A stretch of DNA of 64,000 nucleotides, from positions 1 to 64,000 of the forward strand of contig CAJNDS010000506.1 of NCBI GenBank assembly GCA_905221605.1, in the 5' to 3' direction. The translations under genes were made by a program, and so were the position numbers. This document shows positions 21,585-31,130 of this stretch, piece after piece (position 1 is the first letter of the stretch; each line of letters starts with the position of its first letter). A model generated the notes under the pieces. It did not search any database and had not been told where the DNA came from. It saw only the letters and a program-made list of their open reading frames with translations. Source of the stretch: Symbiodinium natans. Its lineage: Eukaryota > Sar > Dinophyceae > Suessiales > Symbiodiniaceae.

Positions 21585-23425
21585 AACGATTTGACGGTGA
21601 TTCACATCCTTTTCGAGCGCACCTGTAGAACGCACGTAGTGGTCCTTCTGTTTTTGTTGTTTTTTTGTTTATGTTTTTTGTTTTTTTTTTTTTTTTGGGG
21701 GGGGGGGGGCTTAGGGTTTAGGGTTTAGGGTTTAGGGTTTGGGGTTTAGGTTGCTGGGGTGTTTGGGTGCTAGACCCCTAAGGATTGGCAAGGTGGCTGT
21801 ATTCATCGCCGCTGATGTGAGCAGCCTGGCCAAGCCCACGGCCAAGCCCCGCGGGAACGAACCGCCCTGAACCCTAAACCCTAAACCCTAAACCCTAAAC
21901 ATCAGCCATATGAATGCTATGGTTACCTGGACCTTGGGATGCTTCCCCTGATACGAACTGTCCTCAGTGGGGATTGTAGTACCACGGGGGAACATCCAAG
22001 CCTGGACCTTTTTACGCAGTCTACTCATGACCATGACTGACTGTTATTTCTTGTCATTGGTGCTATTGCTACAGTTCCTGCTATGTTTGTTTAATATTGG
22101 ATCTTTTGTATAGTGATGAATCTATGTATAATTTGTCATTTGTCATTGTTTTTGGTTGTTCTTAGTAGTATATGAGTATTCTTGGTATCGGCATTGGCCG
22201 TGGGGATGTTAGTGGGTTTGTTAGTTTACCCAGGAGCCTAAGCATTATAGGGTTCTTGGGGGGGGGGGGGGGGGAGTTCAAGCAGCTAGGGAAGCTTAGG
22301 GAGCCTTAGGGACCACTTAGAAGCCCTTTGGACGTAGTAAGTCTAGTTCGTATCCCCTAGAATTCTCTATTGTATTCCCCATAACCCACCTTGCTAACCC
22401 TACTTACTAAGTCAAAAGGGCTTCCGAGTAGTGGGGAGTATTGGGACCCCTGGGCTAGATGCCCCCGCTTGAACCCCCCTCTCTCTTAAGAATCTATGAA
22501 AATAGTTACCAGTCTTTGGAGGGTTTAGGGTTTAGGGTTTAGGGTTCAGGGTTTAGAGTTTAGGGCCGAATCCTTAACCCCAAACGCTTCAAGAATTGAG
22601 GTTACTTGCACAGTCCCATGAACATTCAAGTAGGAACCCAAGATACCTGGATCCCTAAACCCTAAACCCTAAACCCTAAACCCTAAACCCCACATCTGAG
22701 CAGGGGTTCGTGAAGCTTGTTGCTGGAAGGTTTGCATGAGCCTTGGTGCCCCGAAGGGGTCCTTGAACCAAAAGTAGCCTCACCACCTGAGGCGGTGTCA
22801 ACAGTTTGGGTTCGAGTTTCGCGCGTAAAGTAAACTAACAGCCCAGACCCATGCAAGGAAGGATCTAAAGAGTAGAGTTGAACCCTAAACCCTAAACCCT
22901 AAACCTTAAACCCCAAATCCCCAAATGGTACCCTATACTACTTTTTCATCTTTAGGAACCCTTATGGGGATCTACTTTTTGGGGTCTGGGAGGATATGAT
23001 TCTGAAGGTTCCCTAAACCCTAAACCCTAAACCCTAAACCCTAAACCCTAAATTCTGGGATAAGGAGTCGAGTTAGCGTCCTTTTTCAAGCCCAAGCTGA
23101 ATCCACACCAGCGTTTTGTTTTTACTCAGACGCTGCAGCTGACATCAGAGTGGTTTAGGGTTTAGGGTTTAGGGTTTAGGGTTTAGGGTTCTTGGCGCTG
23201 CGGAGAACCGCGTGCGCACGTCAGATCTCATGCCGGCTGGCAGCCGAGTACCTTAATTGCTCTACGAGCCTTTGCATCAGGAGGTTGTTCGAAATTCGGG
23301 TCCCTTCTGGGGGTTCTTATGACTAGAGAAGGTAGCTATTCCGGCTATACCCAATGCTCAGACCCTAAACTTCCTAAACCCTAAGCCCGATGATTTGGAA
23401 CGACCCCCACCCCAATGTTTTGCAG
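21585..23425. other. Intergenic or intronic: telomere tracts and hairpin elements
   Basis: TTTAGGG lies at 21711-21760, 22518-22562 and 23154-23190. CCCTAAA lies at 21868-21900, 22651-22690, 22881-22910 and 23014-23050. A family 2 remnant is at 21933-21999, a large inverted-repeat segment at 22240-22490, and a family 4 element at 22857-22993. The island 21786-21868 is open on + (GKVAVFIAADVSSLAKPTAK) and ends in TGA. The island 23195-23260 is GC-rich. Neither was assigned. Confidence 0.45.
22857..22993 (+). mobile_element. Family 4 element interrupted by CCCTAAA array
   Basis: It matches 48836-48932 in order: GATCTAAAGA(A)GTAGA, then AATGGTACCCTA(T/G)ACTACT, then TTTAGGAACCCTTATGGGGA, then TCT(A/G)CTTTTTGG. 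At this copy CCCTAAA units are inserted between the first and second blocks. The other copy lacks them. Confidence 0.7.
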
Positions 23426-23502
23426 TGAGCCGCCGTGTGGCCTGTTTTTCCCTTCGCCACGCTGTCGGACTTGGTTCCTGCTTCCCAGGGCGGGAGCTGC
23501 AG
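23426..23502 (+). CDS. Cysteine-rich repeat protein, exon with clean GT-AG borders
   Basis: The exon is bounded by TTTTGCAG and GTAAGG. It is open in the frame reading SRRVACFSLRHAVGLGSC then FPGRELQ, which fits the VAC-x(n)-G-x-C-x-x-G spacing of the SVN-type exons. A second frame reads EPPCGLFFPSP, so frame choice is uncertain. TTTAGGG follows at 23515. Confidence 0.4.
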
Positions 23503-24974
23503 GTAAGGCTTTGGGGTTTAGGGTTTAGGGTTTAGGGATTAGGTTTAGGGTTTGGGGTTTAGGGTTTAGGGTTTGTACCTCAGACCTTACGGCCGATACA
23601 TCGAGTAACCCTCACATCCATAAGGTTGAGGTCGGATGAGCGCCATCCCCCCATCCCCCGTCCAATATTATCATTGGGGCTTATAAAGTACGTCCTTTAT
23701 TATTATCATGCGGTGAAAGAAACCCCAACTTTGAGACAGGATTCTGGAAGAGGAAATCATTTGTAGCCGCTAGAAAGAGCTGGGTGACGAATCCGAGGGC
23801 CTGCTACGGATCACTGACTGTCGATGTCATTGCAATTTTTCTGCTTCGGCAGTCGGCAGCATTTCCACTATTGCAAACCACCTGGGTTGTTCTGTGACTA
23901 CTTTTACTACAGTTTTTCTGGTTCGGCAACATGTCGGACGACTGTCGTACTGTTCTGAGGGCACTTTGTATTATGCTTTTTGTTACTTTTTCAGGAAGCT
24001 CTGTTTCGGCAACATTTCGCCCTCTTATGAACCACTTGCGGTATCATCGCTGTTCTTATAGTACCCTAAACCCTATATGGGTCGCTTAGCTCTAAGAAAA
24101 GGGGATGCTTTAATGATTTGTTGGATATGCGCTTTCTACATGGTTTTGTAACCTCTTCTTGCAATTGCTTAAAAGCCCCCCCCCCCAAAAAAAAAAAAAT
24201 ATAAAATATCTAAAAATAAACATATTCTTCATTATTAAGGGTCATATAGGGATTGTTGTTTTCATTCTTTTGGGGTTCTTAAGCACATAGGAGCTTGGGG
24301 TAGGTAAACTCGAAGCGCCCTGCACTCAGAGGCCCATTGGAGAAGTGATATGAGTTGGCTGGGGGCCGTCCTTGTGTCCAAAATGGATGTCCTTTTCCCT
24401 TGGCGCCAACTCCGCTGCGACTCCGCTGATCGGTGCGCCTGAGCGTCTGAGAGCTCCGGGGGCAAAAAGCAGTCTCGTCTTCGGCATGAAAGTGCCGAGT
24501 GCTGAGGAAAGCCGGGGATGTTTATGTTGCGTCGTTTGCGGGTGTTGAGGTTGTTAATTCTTACAGGCCCTTTTCTGGTACCCAGGACAAGGACACGAAG
24601 TACAAAGGAGGCCCTGAAGGCCCTGAAGATTGAGCCTCTAGGGTCTCGGGTGTACGCTTGGGGGGGTAAAAAGGGAGGTTTACGGGGCCATCCGACTGGG
24701 CTCTTGTTAAGGAGCTTGACACGTCTCCAAAAAGGACCTCTTTAAAGGTCCTTATTATAAAGGCGGCCCCTTCCTATTTAGGGCATCCGAAAAGGGACCA
24801 CAGTTTACGGAACTGCCCATGTAATGTATCTGAGGAATATGGCCCCTTTCCTCCCTTAAAGGGTTCTGATGTATGGGCCCTTACTTTGTAGAGGGCATAG
24901 GGGTACATAAGGGGGTACCCTTTTCAGGGCCCCTAAGTACTTCGGGACCATGTAACTACTTGTACCCAAACTAA

Positions 24975-25071
24975 ATCAGTGTTAGGGATCCTTTTTACTT
25001 TTTGGGTTATGGGCTTTCTTATATATAAACAAAAAGGATCCTTTTTTCTTCCTAGGGGAACAGGGATTAAG
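24975..25071 (+). mobile_element. 97-bp dispersed element, copy 1 (family 5)
   Basis: It is nearly identical to 51126-51222, with about three differences. Both start ATCAGTGTTAGGGATCC and end GAACAGGGATTAAG. Internally AAAAAGGATCC pairs with GGATCCTTTTT around an AT-rich loop. Such identity 26 kb apart suggests recent copying. Confidence 0.8.
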
Positions 25072-25210
25072 CAAAGACTGTATCTATAGCGTCCTTGCAG
25101 CGGTCACTTAAGTCTCTTGCGAAGGTATAGGGTTCTTGAGGAGGGGCCAAGGTCCCCTAATACTTCCTACTAGTCCCTAAGGCTCCCTAAGGTTCCCTAA
25201 GGTTCCGTAG

Positions 25211-25293
25211 GGTTTAGGGTTTAGGGTTTAGGGTTTAGGGTTTAGGGTTTAGGGTTTAGGGTTTACGGTTTAGGGTTTAGGGTTTAGGGTTTA
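25211..25293 (+). repeat. TTTAGGG array, about 12 copies
   Basis: A near-perfect run with one TTTACGG variant, inside a CCTAAGG-rich hairpin region. Confidence 0.95.
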
Positions 25294-25420
25294 GCGAGGT
25301 ACCTACCCCTTGACCCCCTTCCCTTAAGAACCTTATAAGTTAAGTTCCTTAGCAAGAGCCCAGGGGGCTGGTGCGGCTCCCAAGCCGCTACGTGTCAAAT
25401 GGTCACCAGGGTTCAGGGCT

Positions 25421-25616
25421 TAAACCCTAAACCCTAAACCCTAACCCTTTAACCCTTAGCCCTTAACCCCACACCCTAAACCCTAAACCCCACACCCAAA
25501 CCATAAACCTAAACCCTAAAGCCTAAACCCTAAACCCTAAAGCCTAAACCCTAAACCCTAAACCCTAAACCCTAAACCCTAAACCCTAAACCCTAAACCC
25601 TAAACCCTAAACCCTG
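25421..25616 (-). repeat. CCCTAAA array with variants
   Basis: Degenerate at the left (CCCTTAA, CCCCACA, CCATAAA) and perfect for the last 11 units. It precedes an exon-like island at 25620. Confidence 0.9.
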
Positions 25617-26472
25617 TCCCAGCAAGGAGCGTCAGCAGCAGCTGCTCAGTGGGATGCAGCTCCTCAGTTCTCTACCAGGAGGGAGGGCCGGGAGCACGAA
25701 GATGCGGTTTGGGATTCAGGGCCTGTGGGGTTTAGGGTTTAGGGTTTAGGGTTCAGGGTTTAGGGTTTAGGGTGTAGGGTGTAGGGTTTAGGGTTTAAGG
25801 GTTCAGCCGCAGAAGGTCTCGAGCTCATGGGGCGTGGGAGGGTGAAGAAGTGGCGGCATATGGCACATGCATCGATGATGAACGGGGAAGGTGAATCCCG
25901 AGAGTCTGCCCGTTCCACTTTACCCTCACCCCCGCGCTCCATGTATATATGGGAGTTGATCAAAATACCAGTTCCCAAAATTACCCTATATTTCCCTCAT
26001 AAACCAAAAGGAGCTGTAAATAATTTCCCAAGAAGGACCTTACATCAGCCCCACATATATGTATATGTCTAGTGCAGGGCTGCCACCCCACCCCCCCCCC
26101 CCCTCCCCCTTCCCTTCCCCATGGCCACCACCCCTTCCCTTCCCCATGGCCTCCGTTCCCCCCCCCTCCTACCACCCCTCAGGCCACCACCAGCCCATGC
26201 TTTGGTTAGGTTTCAATCTCCGTTCCCCCCCCCTCCTATTTGCTTCAGAACCACCCAAAAAGTGAAAGGAATTCTTCCCTAAAATAATAGAGGGATCATT
26301 GTCTTTGATTGTTTGTTCTTAATAAAATTGGTAGTTTCCAAGCCTTATACACCCTGCAGAGGGAACCCTCTTTCGCGGGAGGTCGTGGACATCGTGGATA
26401 GAAGCGGAAGCACGTACCCAAATCTCACTTCTGGGGCCGAGGCCTCAGCGGGAGTTGAAATCCTTCTGCACC

Positions 26473-26580
26473 TTGACCTTGGGATGTTTCCCCTTCAACG
26501 AACAGTCCTTAATCGGAACTATAGTGCCCCCTATTCTGATCCCTATTTAAGGACTGTTAGTATAAGGGGGAACATCCCAA
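26473..26580 (+). mobile_element. Family 2 foldback element (TTGGGATGTTCCCC)
   Basis: The left arm TTGGGATGTTTCCCCTTCAA plus CGAACAGTCCTTAAT is mirrored by ATTTAAGGACTGTTAGTATA plus AGGGGGAACATCCCAA. Arms are about 38 bp with a short loop. Copies are at 27831, 35057 and 53165, with a remnant at 21933. Confidence 0.75.
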
Positions 26581-26794
26581 CCTTGACCACGTGTCTACTT
26601 TTGGTCTTGGGTCCGGAAAGTTGGGCTTGGGGTTTCGCAGTGGTTTCCTGCGCGGCTTCGGATCTCGGGTGGGTGGATGTCGCGGCTTCAGACCTCGCAC
26701 ACCAATAATGTAGACCCGCAGATCGTAGGATCCCCTGAAAATGAGGACCCCAGTAAGGTACCCCCTAACATCGTAAGCCCTGATATTGCAGGTT

Positions 26795-27052
26795 GCCCTA
26801 AACCCTAAACCCTAATTAAACCCTAAACCCTAAACCCTAAACCCTAAAAACCCTAAAAACCCTAAAAACCCTAAAAACCCTAAAAACCCTAAACCCTAAA
26901 CCCTAAACCCTAAAAACCCTAAACCCTGAACCCTGAACCCTGAACCCTGAACCCTGAACCCTAAACCCTAAGCCCTAAGCCCTAAGCCCTAAGCCCTAAG
27001 CCCTAAACCCTAAACCCTAAACCCTAAACCCTAAACCCTAAACCCTAAACCT
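26795..27052 (-). repeat. CCCTAAA array with homogenised variants
   Basis: Blocks of CCCTAAA, CCCTAAAAA, CCCTGAA (about 6) and CCCTAAG (about 5) follow one another. Each variant is clustered rather than scattered. Confidence 0.95.
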
Positions 27053-27262
27053 TGCCTGAGGTCTATCTCAAGTCTGGGGAGAACGTCACCATGGACCGAC
27101 ATCGAAGCGCAGTGCGCGGGATGGGGCGTGGTGTTAACATCCGTCCACTTCCGTAGCTATGGGCCCAAAAAAAGCGCAAAAAAATATAAGGATCCTGCAA
27201 ACGGGGTTTTTCGGAATCCCCCATTTTGGGGGGCACTTATGCCCCAATAGTAGGATCCTTAT

Positions 27263-27475
27263 AAACCCTAAACCCTAAACCCTAAACCCTAAACCCTAAA
27301 CCCTAAACCCTAAACCCTAAACCCTAAACCCTAAACCCTAAACCCTAAACCCTAAACCCTAAACCCTAACCCCGAAACCCTAACCCCTAAACCCTAAACC
27401 CTAAACCCTAAACCCTAAACCCTAAACCCTAAACCCTAAACCCTAAACCCTAAACCCTAAACCCTAAACCCTAAA
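27263..27475 (-). repeat. CCCTAAA array, about 30 copies
   Basis: One of the longest perfect runs, with a single CCCCGAAACCCTAACC interruption near 27367-27388. It ends 20 bp before a cysteine-containing exon island. Confidence 0.95.
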
Positions 27476-27493
27476 CCGCACCGACTTGGTGGA

Positions 27494-27561
27494 AGGATTG
27501 TCCGTCGTCGATGTACTCCGGCAGCATGACCTTCACCTGCTGGAGCCCCAGCCCTGAAGCT
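27494..27561 (+). CDS. Cysteine-rich repeat protein, exon fragment
   Basis: It reads KDCPSSMYSGSMTFTCWSPS. It fits the C-S-x-YSG-x(3)-T-x-TC core of the repeat unit. CCCTAAA lies upstream and TTTAGGG (27569) downstream. Splice limits are not certain. Confidence 0.45.
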
Positions 27562-27568
27562 ACTCAAG

Positions 27569-27695
27569 GTTTAGGGTTTAGGGTTTAGGGTTAGGGTGTA
27601 GGGTTTAGGGTTTAGGGTTTAGGGTTTAGGGTTTAGAGTTTAGGGTTTAGGGTTTAGGGTTTGGGGTTTAGGGCTTAGGGTTTAGGGCTTAGGGT
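27569..27695 (+). repeat. TTTAGGG array, about 17 copies
   Basis: Mostly perfect, directly downstream of the exon island at 27494-27561. Confidence 0.95.
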
Positions 27696-27830
27696 CCTTC
27701 ATCTACACAGCATTCAGTAGACGTAATCGTATATCAAGGGGACCCCTCCCTGTAGAGCCCGAACTCACATGGTATCACAGTGTTGATCACGGTGACGCAC
27801 ACGTTCAATCACGTGAGCTCTTGTTCCACC

Positions 27831-27933
27831 TTGGGATGTTCCCCTTAAACTAACAGTCCTGAATAGGGCTAGGGATGATAGGGGCTACTATAATCTCAAT
27901 TAGTGACTGTTAGGAAAAGGGGGAATATCCCAA
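27831..27933 (+). mobile_element. Family 2 foldback element
   Basis: Left arm TTGGGATGTTCCCCTTAAAC; right arm TAGGAAAAGGGGGAATATCC. Its right end runs directly into CCAAACCCTAAGCCCTAAA, a telomere-type tract. Confidence 0.65.
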
Positions 27934-28811
27934 ACCCTAAGCCCTAAACCCTAAACCCTAAACCCGCAGCCCTGAACAGGCAGCAGCGGAGTGCCGGCGC
28001 TCCAGCACGACTGCCTGCCGGGATCCAAGAGCCGCGAACCTCCGAAACACTGTTGGCGACCTTCCTCTTGAAGCCTGAGCACCCCTCTCTAGGGTGAAGG
28101 GTTTAGGGTTTAGGGTTTAGGGTTTAGGGTTTAGGGTTTAGGGTTTAGGGTTTAGGGTTTAGGGTCCTTCTGGCATCCCAAGCTTGCCGCCCCTTCGTCT
28201 GAAGAATGCCTCTACTTGTAGCGTTGTTGCGATCGGCACCTAAACCCTAAACCCTCAACCCTAAACCCTCCTCGTCATCATCGTCGGGCCGCAGGTTTTC
28301 GATAGGGTAGGCCTTTCTTCCCTTGTTTAGGGTTTAGGTTCCCCTACAAGACCCATTCAACCCAAAAGGGCACCCTGTTCATTTCTAGGATACTTTGCGG
28401 TCTCGTAAACCCGAAACCCTAAACCCGCCCTTTGGGTTTAGGAAGGGATTTCCCTAAACCCTAAACCCTAAACCCTAAACCCTAAACCCTAAACCCTAAA
28501 CCCTAAACCCTAAACCCCTACGCATGGGCCACGGCCCCCCACGAATGACGCCAGAGCTCAACTCATCTTGGCAGGTGGCCTCTCCGGCGCATCTTTGCTA
28601 GTGAAGGGCTTAGGGTTTTAAGGTTAGGGTATTAGGGTCCCTAAGCTCTACTAAACCCCACACCCTACACCCCAACCTTTATGGTTTAGGGTTTCGGGAT
28701 TCGGGGCTTAGGGTTTAGGGCTACCAGAGCTTCGGCCTTCGGGGGCCTACAGGACTGCAAGAGAAGCTTTGAGAAGTTTGGGGGGTGTGAGCTCGAAACC
28801 AGGCCTTCGGC

Positions 28812-28875
28812 CCTAAACCCTAAACCGTAAACCCTAAACCCTAAACCCTAAACCCTAAACCCTAAACCCTAAACC

Positions 28876-28928
<53 letters not shown>

Positions 28929-29036
28929 ACCCTGAACCCTGAACCCTCAACCCTGAACCCTGAACCCTGAACCCTGAACCCTGAACCCTGAACCCTGAAC
29001 CCTGAACCCTAAACCCTAAACCCTAAACCCTAAACC
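28812..29036 (-). repeat. CCCTAAA array with CCCTCAA and CCCTGAA blocks
   Basis: About 8 CCCTAAA, then about 9 CCCTCAA, then about 10 CCCTGAA, then 4 CCCTAAA. Blocks are internally uniform. Confidence 0.95.
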
Positions 29037-29049
29037 CGCACGAAGTGGA

Positions 29050-29132
29050 ATTGCTCCAGGCCACTCCCCTGCCCGGCTAACGACACCATCCTACTGGAGT
29101 TGGACGGATCGAGCTCGCGTCACAGCCTCCAG
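29050..29132 (+). CDS. Cysteine-rich repeat protein, exon (PC type)
   Basis: It reads CSRPLPCPANDTILLELDGS then SSRHSLQ. It matches the C-x(3)-PC-x(5-8)-[FI]-x-[VL]-x-L pattern also found at 39493, 43370, 47898 and 57163. It is preceded by CCCTAAA and followed within 50 bp by TTTAGGG-type sequence. Confidence 0.5.
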
Positions 29133-29456
29133 GCCTCTGAGGGTTAAGGGTTGGCAGCATGAGGCCCATGAGGGTTTAGGGTTTAGGGCTAGGGTTTAGG
29201 GTTTCGGGTTTAGCGCTAGGGTTTAGGGCTAGGGTTTAGGGGATAGGGGATGGGGGATAGGGTTTAGGGTTTAGGGTGCTTTGCTTGGTGGGGGGCGGGG
29301 GTTCCGAAAACTGGGGGTGCCTTGATGGGGGCTTCCGATAAAGAGGATGGGAGGTTACCCATGAAGGGTTTTGGGGTGCAAGAGGGTTCCCGTCGGCGGT
29401 TGCTCTACCCTAAACCCTAAACCCTAAACCCTAAACCCTAAACCCTAAACCCCTGT

Positions 29457-29553
29457 GCCAAGACCAAGGCCAAGCCAACCACCCGCCTCCACTCTAAGAC
29501 ACATCGGGAGCATCCCAATGCCAAAAGCCACAACGTCCAGAAGTACAGGAAGT
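29457..29553 (+). CDS. Basic exon island of unknown family
   Basis: The + frame reads CAKTKAKPTTRLHSKTHREH, then PNAKSHNVQKYRK and stop TAA. It is lysine/arginine-rich. CCCTAAA lies upstream (29407-29450) and TTTAGGG downstream (29563). It could be a C-terminal exon, but I do not recognise it. Confidence 0.3.
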
Positions 29554-29644
29554 AACTGATGGGTTTTAGGGTTTAGGGTTTGAGGTTTAGGATTTGGGGT
29601 TTAGGGTTTAGGGCCCCAGAAGTCCAGAAGCCCCCGGTGAGGCT

Positions 29645-29735
29645 GTCCAAGTCCATGACCAGAACGCGTCCGTGGCATGCAGCTCGGTGCACTCCGACTA
29701 CCAGCACGACCTGCAGGCACGCCTCAGGGCAGGGT
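29645..29735 (+). CDS. Cysteine-rich repeat protein, exon (SVN type)
   Basis: It reads HDQNASVACSSVHSDYQHDL then QARLRA. It matches the T-x-x-C-x-SVN-x-[DE][YF]-x-G core seen at 44639, 53920 and 57833. TTTAGGG lies on both sides. Confidence 0.5.
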
Positions 29736-30902
29736 TTGGGGTTTAGGGTTTAGGGCTAGGGTTTAGGGTTTAGGGTTTAGGGTTTAGGGTTTAGGGTTTA
29801 GGGTTTAGGGTTTAGGGTTTAGGGTTTAGGGCTTAGGGTTTAGGAATTTGGGTTTAGGGTTTAGGGTTTTATTCCTAGGTTACTCCCGGGTCTAAACCCT
29901 TTGGGGGGGGAAGTTGGAACTGGAGGGGCTCAAAACCCATCCATCGAGGGCGGTCTGAGGTGGGAATTCGGGCAGTTTAGGGTTTAGGGTTTATGGTTTA
30001 GGGTTTAGGGTTTAGGGTTTAGGGTTTAGGGTTTAGCTTAGGGTTTAGGGTTTAGGGTTTAAAGAGTAGTTTCATGGGCCCTGAACTCCTTTTAAGGGCC
30101 CATAACTAAGGGACCATGTCACTGTCCTTAGAGATTTTGGGCCTTTCAGGCTTCGGCCCTTGGGCTTTTCGTGCTTGGGGTTTAGGGTGCACTTAACATG
30201 GCCCCGCCACGGCAGCCTACAACCCGCAGCATCCTCGAAACCCCCTTTAGGGTTTAGGGTTTAGGGTTTAGGGTTTACGGTTTGGGGTTTAGGGTTTAGG
30301 GTTATACATGGGGGGGAATCAGGCTCGCCGGTTAATGTATACTTGCATGAGTATTGAAACTGAGGCGACACCCAGAAGGACCTTCAATTCCGAACAAGCC
30401 CGGAAGCCTGAACCCTCAACCCTAAACCTAAAATCTACTGGGCTTTGGAGTACTAGACTGTAATGTTTTTTTTGGTTCTGGGTTCCGATTTAAGCTACTT
30501 ATACCTAGAAAGTGTATACTTTTTTCCAGGGTCTATTCCAAAGCTAAGTCTAGAACCTAAACCCTCAATTTATAGAATCTAAACCCCCAAGCATAAACAT
30601 CCAAATGAATGCTCTCAAAAGCGCTTCATGGGTTGGGCACGAAAGGAAGACAGATCCAAGCTGCAACATTAATAATTGCAAAAGGATGTATTAACAATAT
30701 TTTCATGTCCGATACTGCATATATTCATGTACTTACTTAGCCAATAGTTATGTTTTTGTGGGGGTTCCTTCTTCAGCAGGAATAATAAAGTCTAATCGTT
30801 TTCCCTAGGTTATCGGAGAAGTAAGTTATTGGAGAAGTAAGTATAAATACGCACACATATATATATATATATATGTATATATGTATAGATATACATACAT
30901 AC

Positions 30903-30949
<47 letters not shown>

Positions 30950-31061
30950 CATATGAATATATATATACATCCATGTGTATATATATATATCTATCCATAT
31001 ATGTATATGCATATACATATATAAACATATATATATATATATATATATACATATTGTTCAG
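29736..31061. other. TTTAGGG arrays, unassigned sequence and TA microsatellite
   Basis: TTTAGGG lies at 29752-29868, 29975-30060 and 30250-30303. AT-rich unique sequence at 30440-30740 shows no gene. 30745-30838 resembles KH intron 1 and contains GGTTATCGGAGAAGTAAG duplicated as TTATTGGAGAAGTAAG. 30853-31050 is (TA)n. Confidence 0.5.
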
Positions 31062-31130
31062 GTGACGTGCCGTTATGGCCTACTCGGCTTCGATGCCTCC
31101 GCCTGCCTTGCACCTGGCATACGCAGCTGA
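31062..31130 (+). CDS. Cysteine-rich repeat protein, exon (VTC type)
   Basis: After the acceptor TTGTTCAG it reads [20 protein letters not shown], then RS and stop. It aligns with 13153 (VTCIKGGLTADPSACLPA). The donor probably lies before the in-frame TGA. Confidence 0.5.
   Translation: MTCRYGLLGFDASACLAPGIRS

Larger units (their letters stand above)
23503..27490. other. Exon-poor stretch with telomere arrays and dispersed elements
   Basis: It holds TTTAGGG tracts at 23515-23575 and 25728-25800, unique AT-rich sequence at 23600-24240, and islands at 24370-24500, 25620-25720, 26380-26470 and 27055-27140. There are C-rich tracts at 26080-26250 and family elements at 24975 and 26473. Islands are open on + but carry no recognised motif. 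I see no firm gene. Confidence 0.45.
27696..29049. other. Telomere arrays, family elements and unassigned islands
   Basis: A family 2 element lies at 27831-27933 and a family 1-like unit at about 28305-28405 with only two TTTAGGG-like motifs. Arrays lie at 28097-28165 (TTTAGGG), 28455-28518 (CCCTAAA) and 28812-29036. GC-rich islands at 27965-28090, 28170-28240 and 28525-28610 are possible exons without recognised motifs. Confidence 0.45.
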
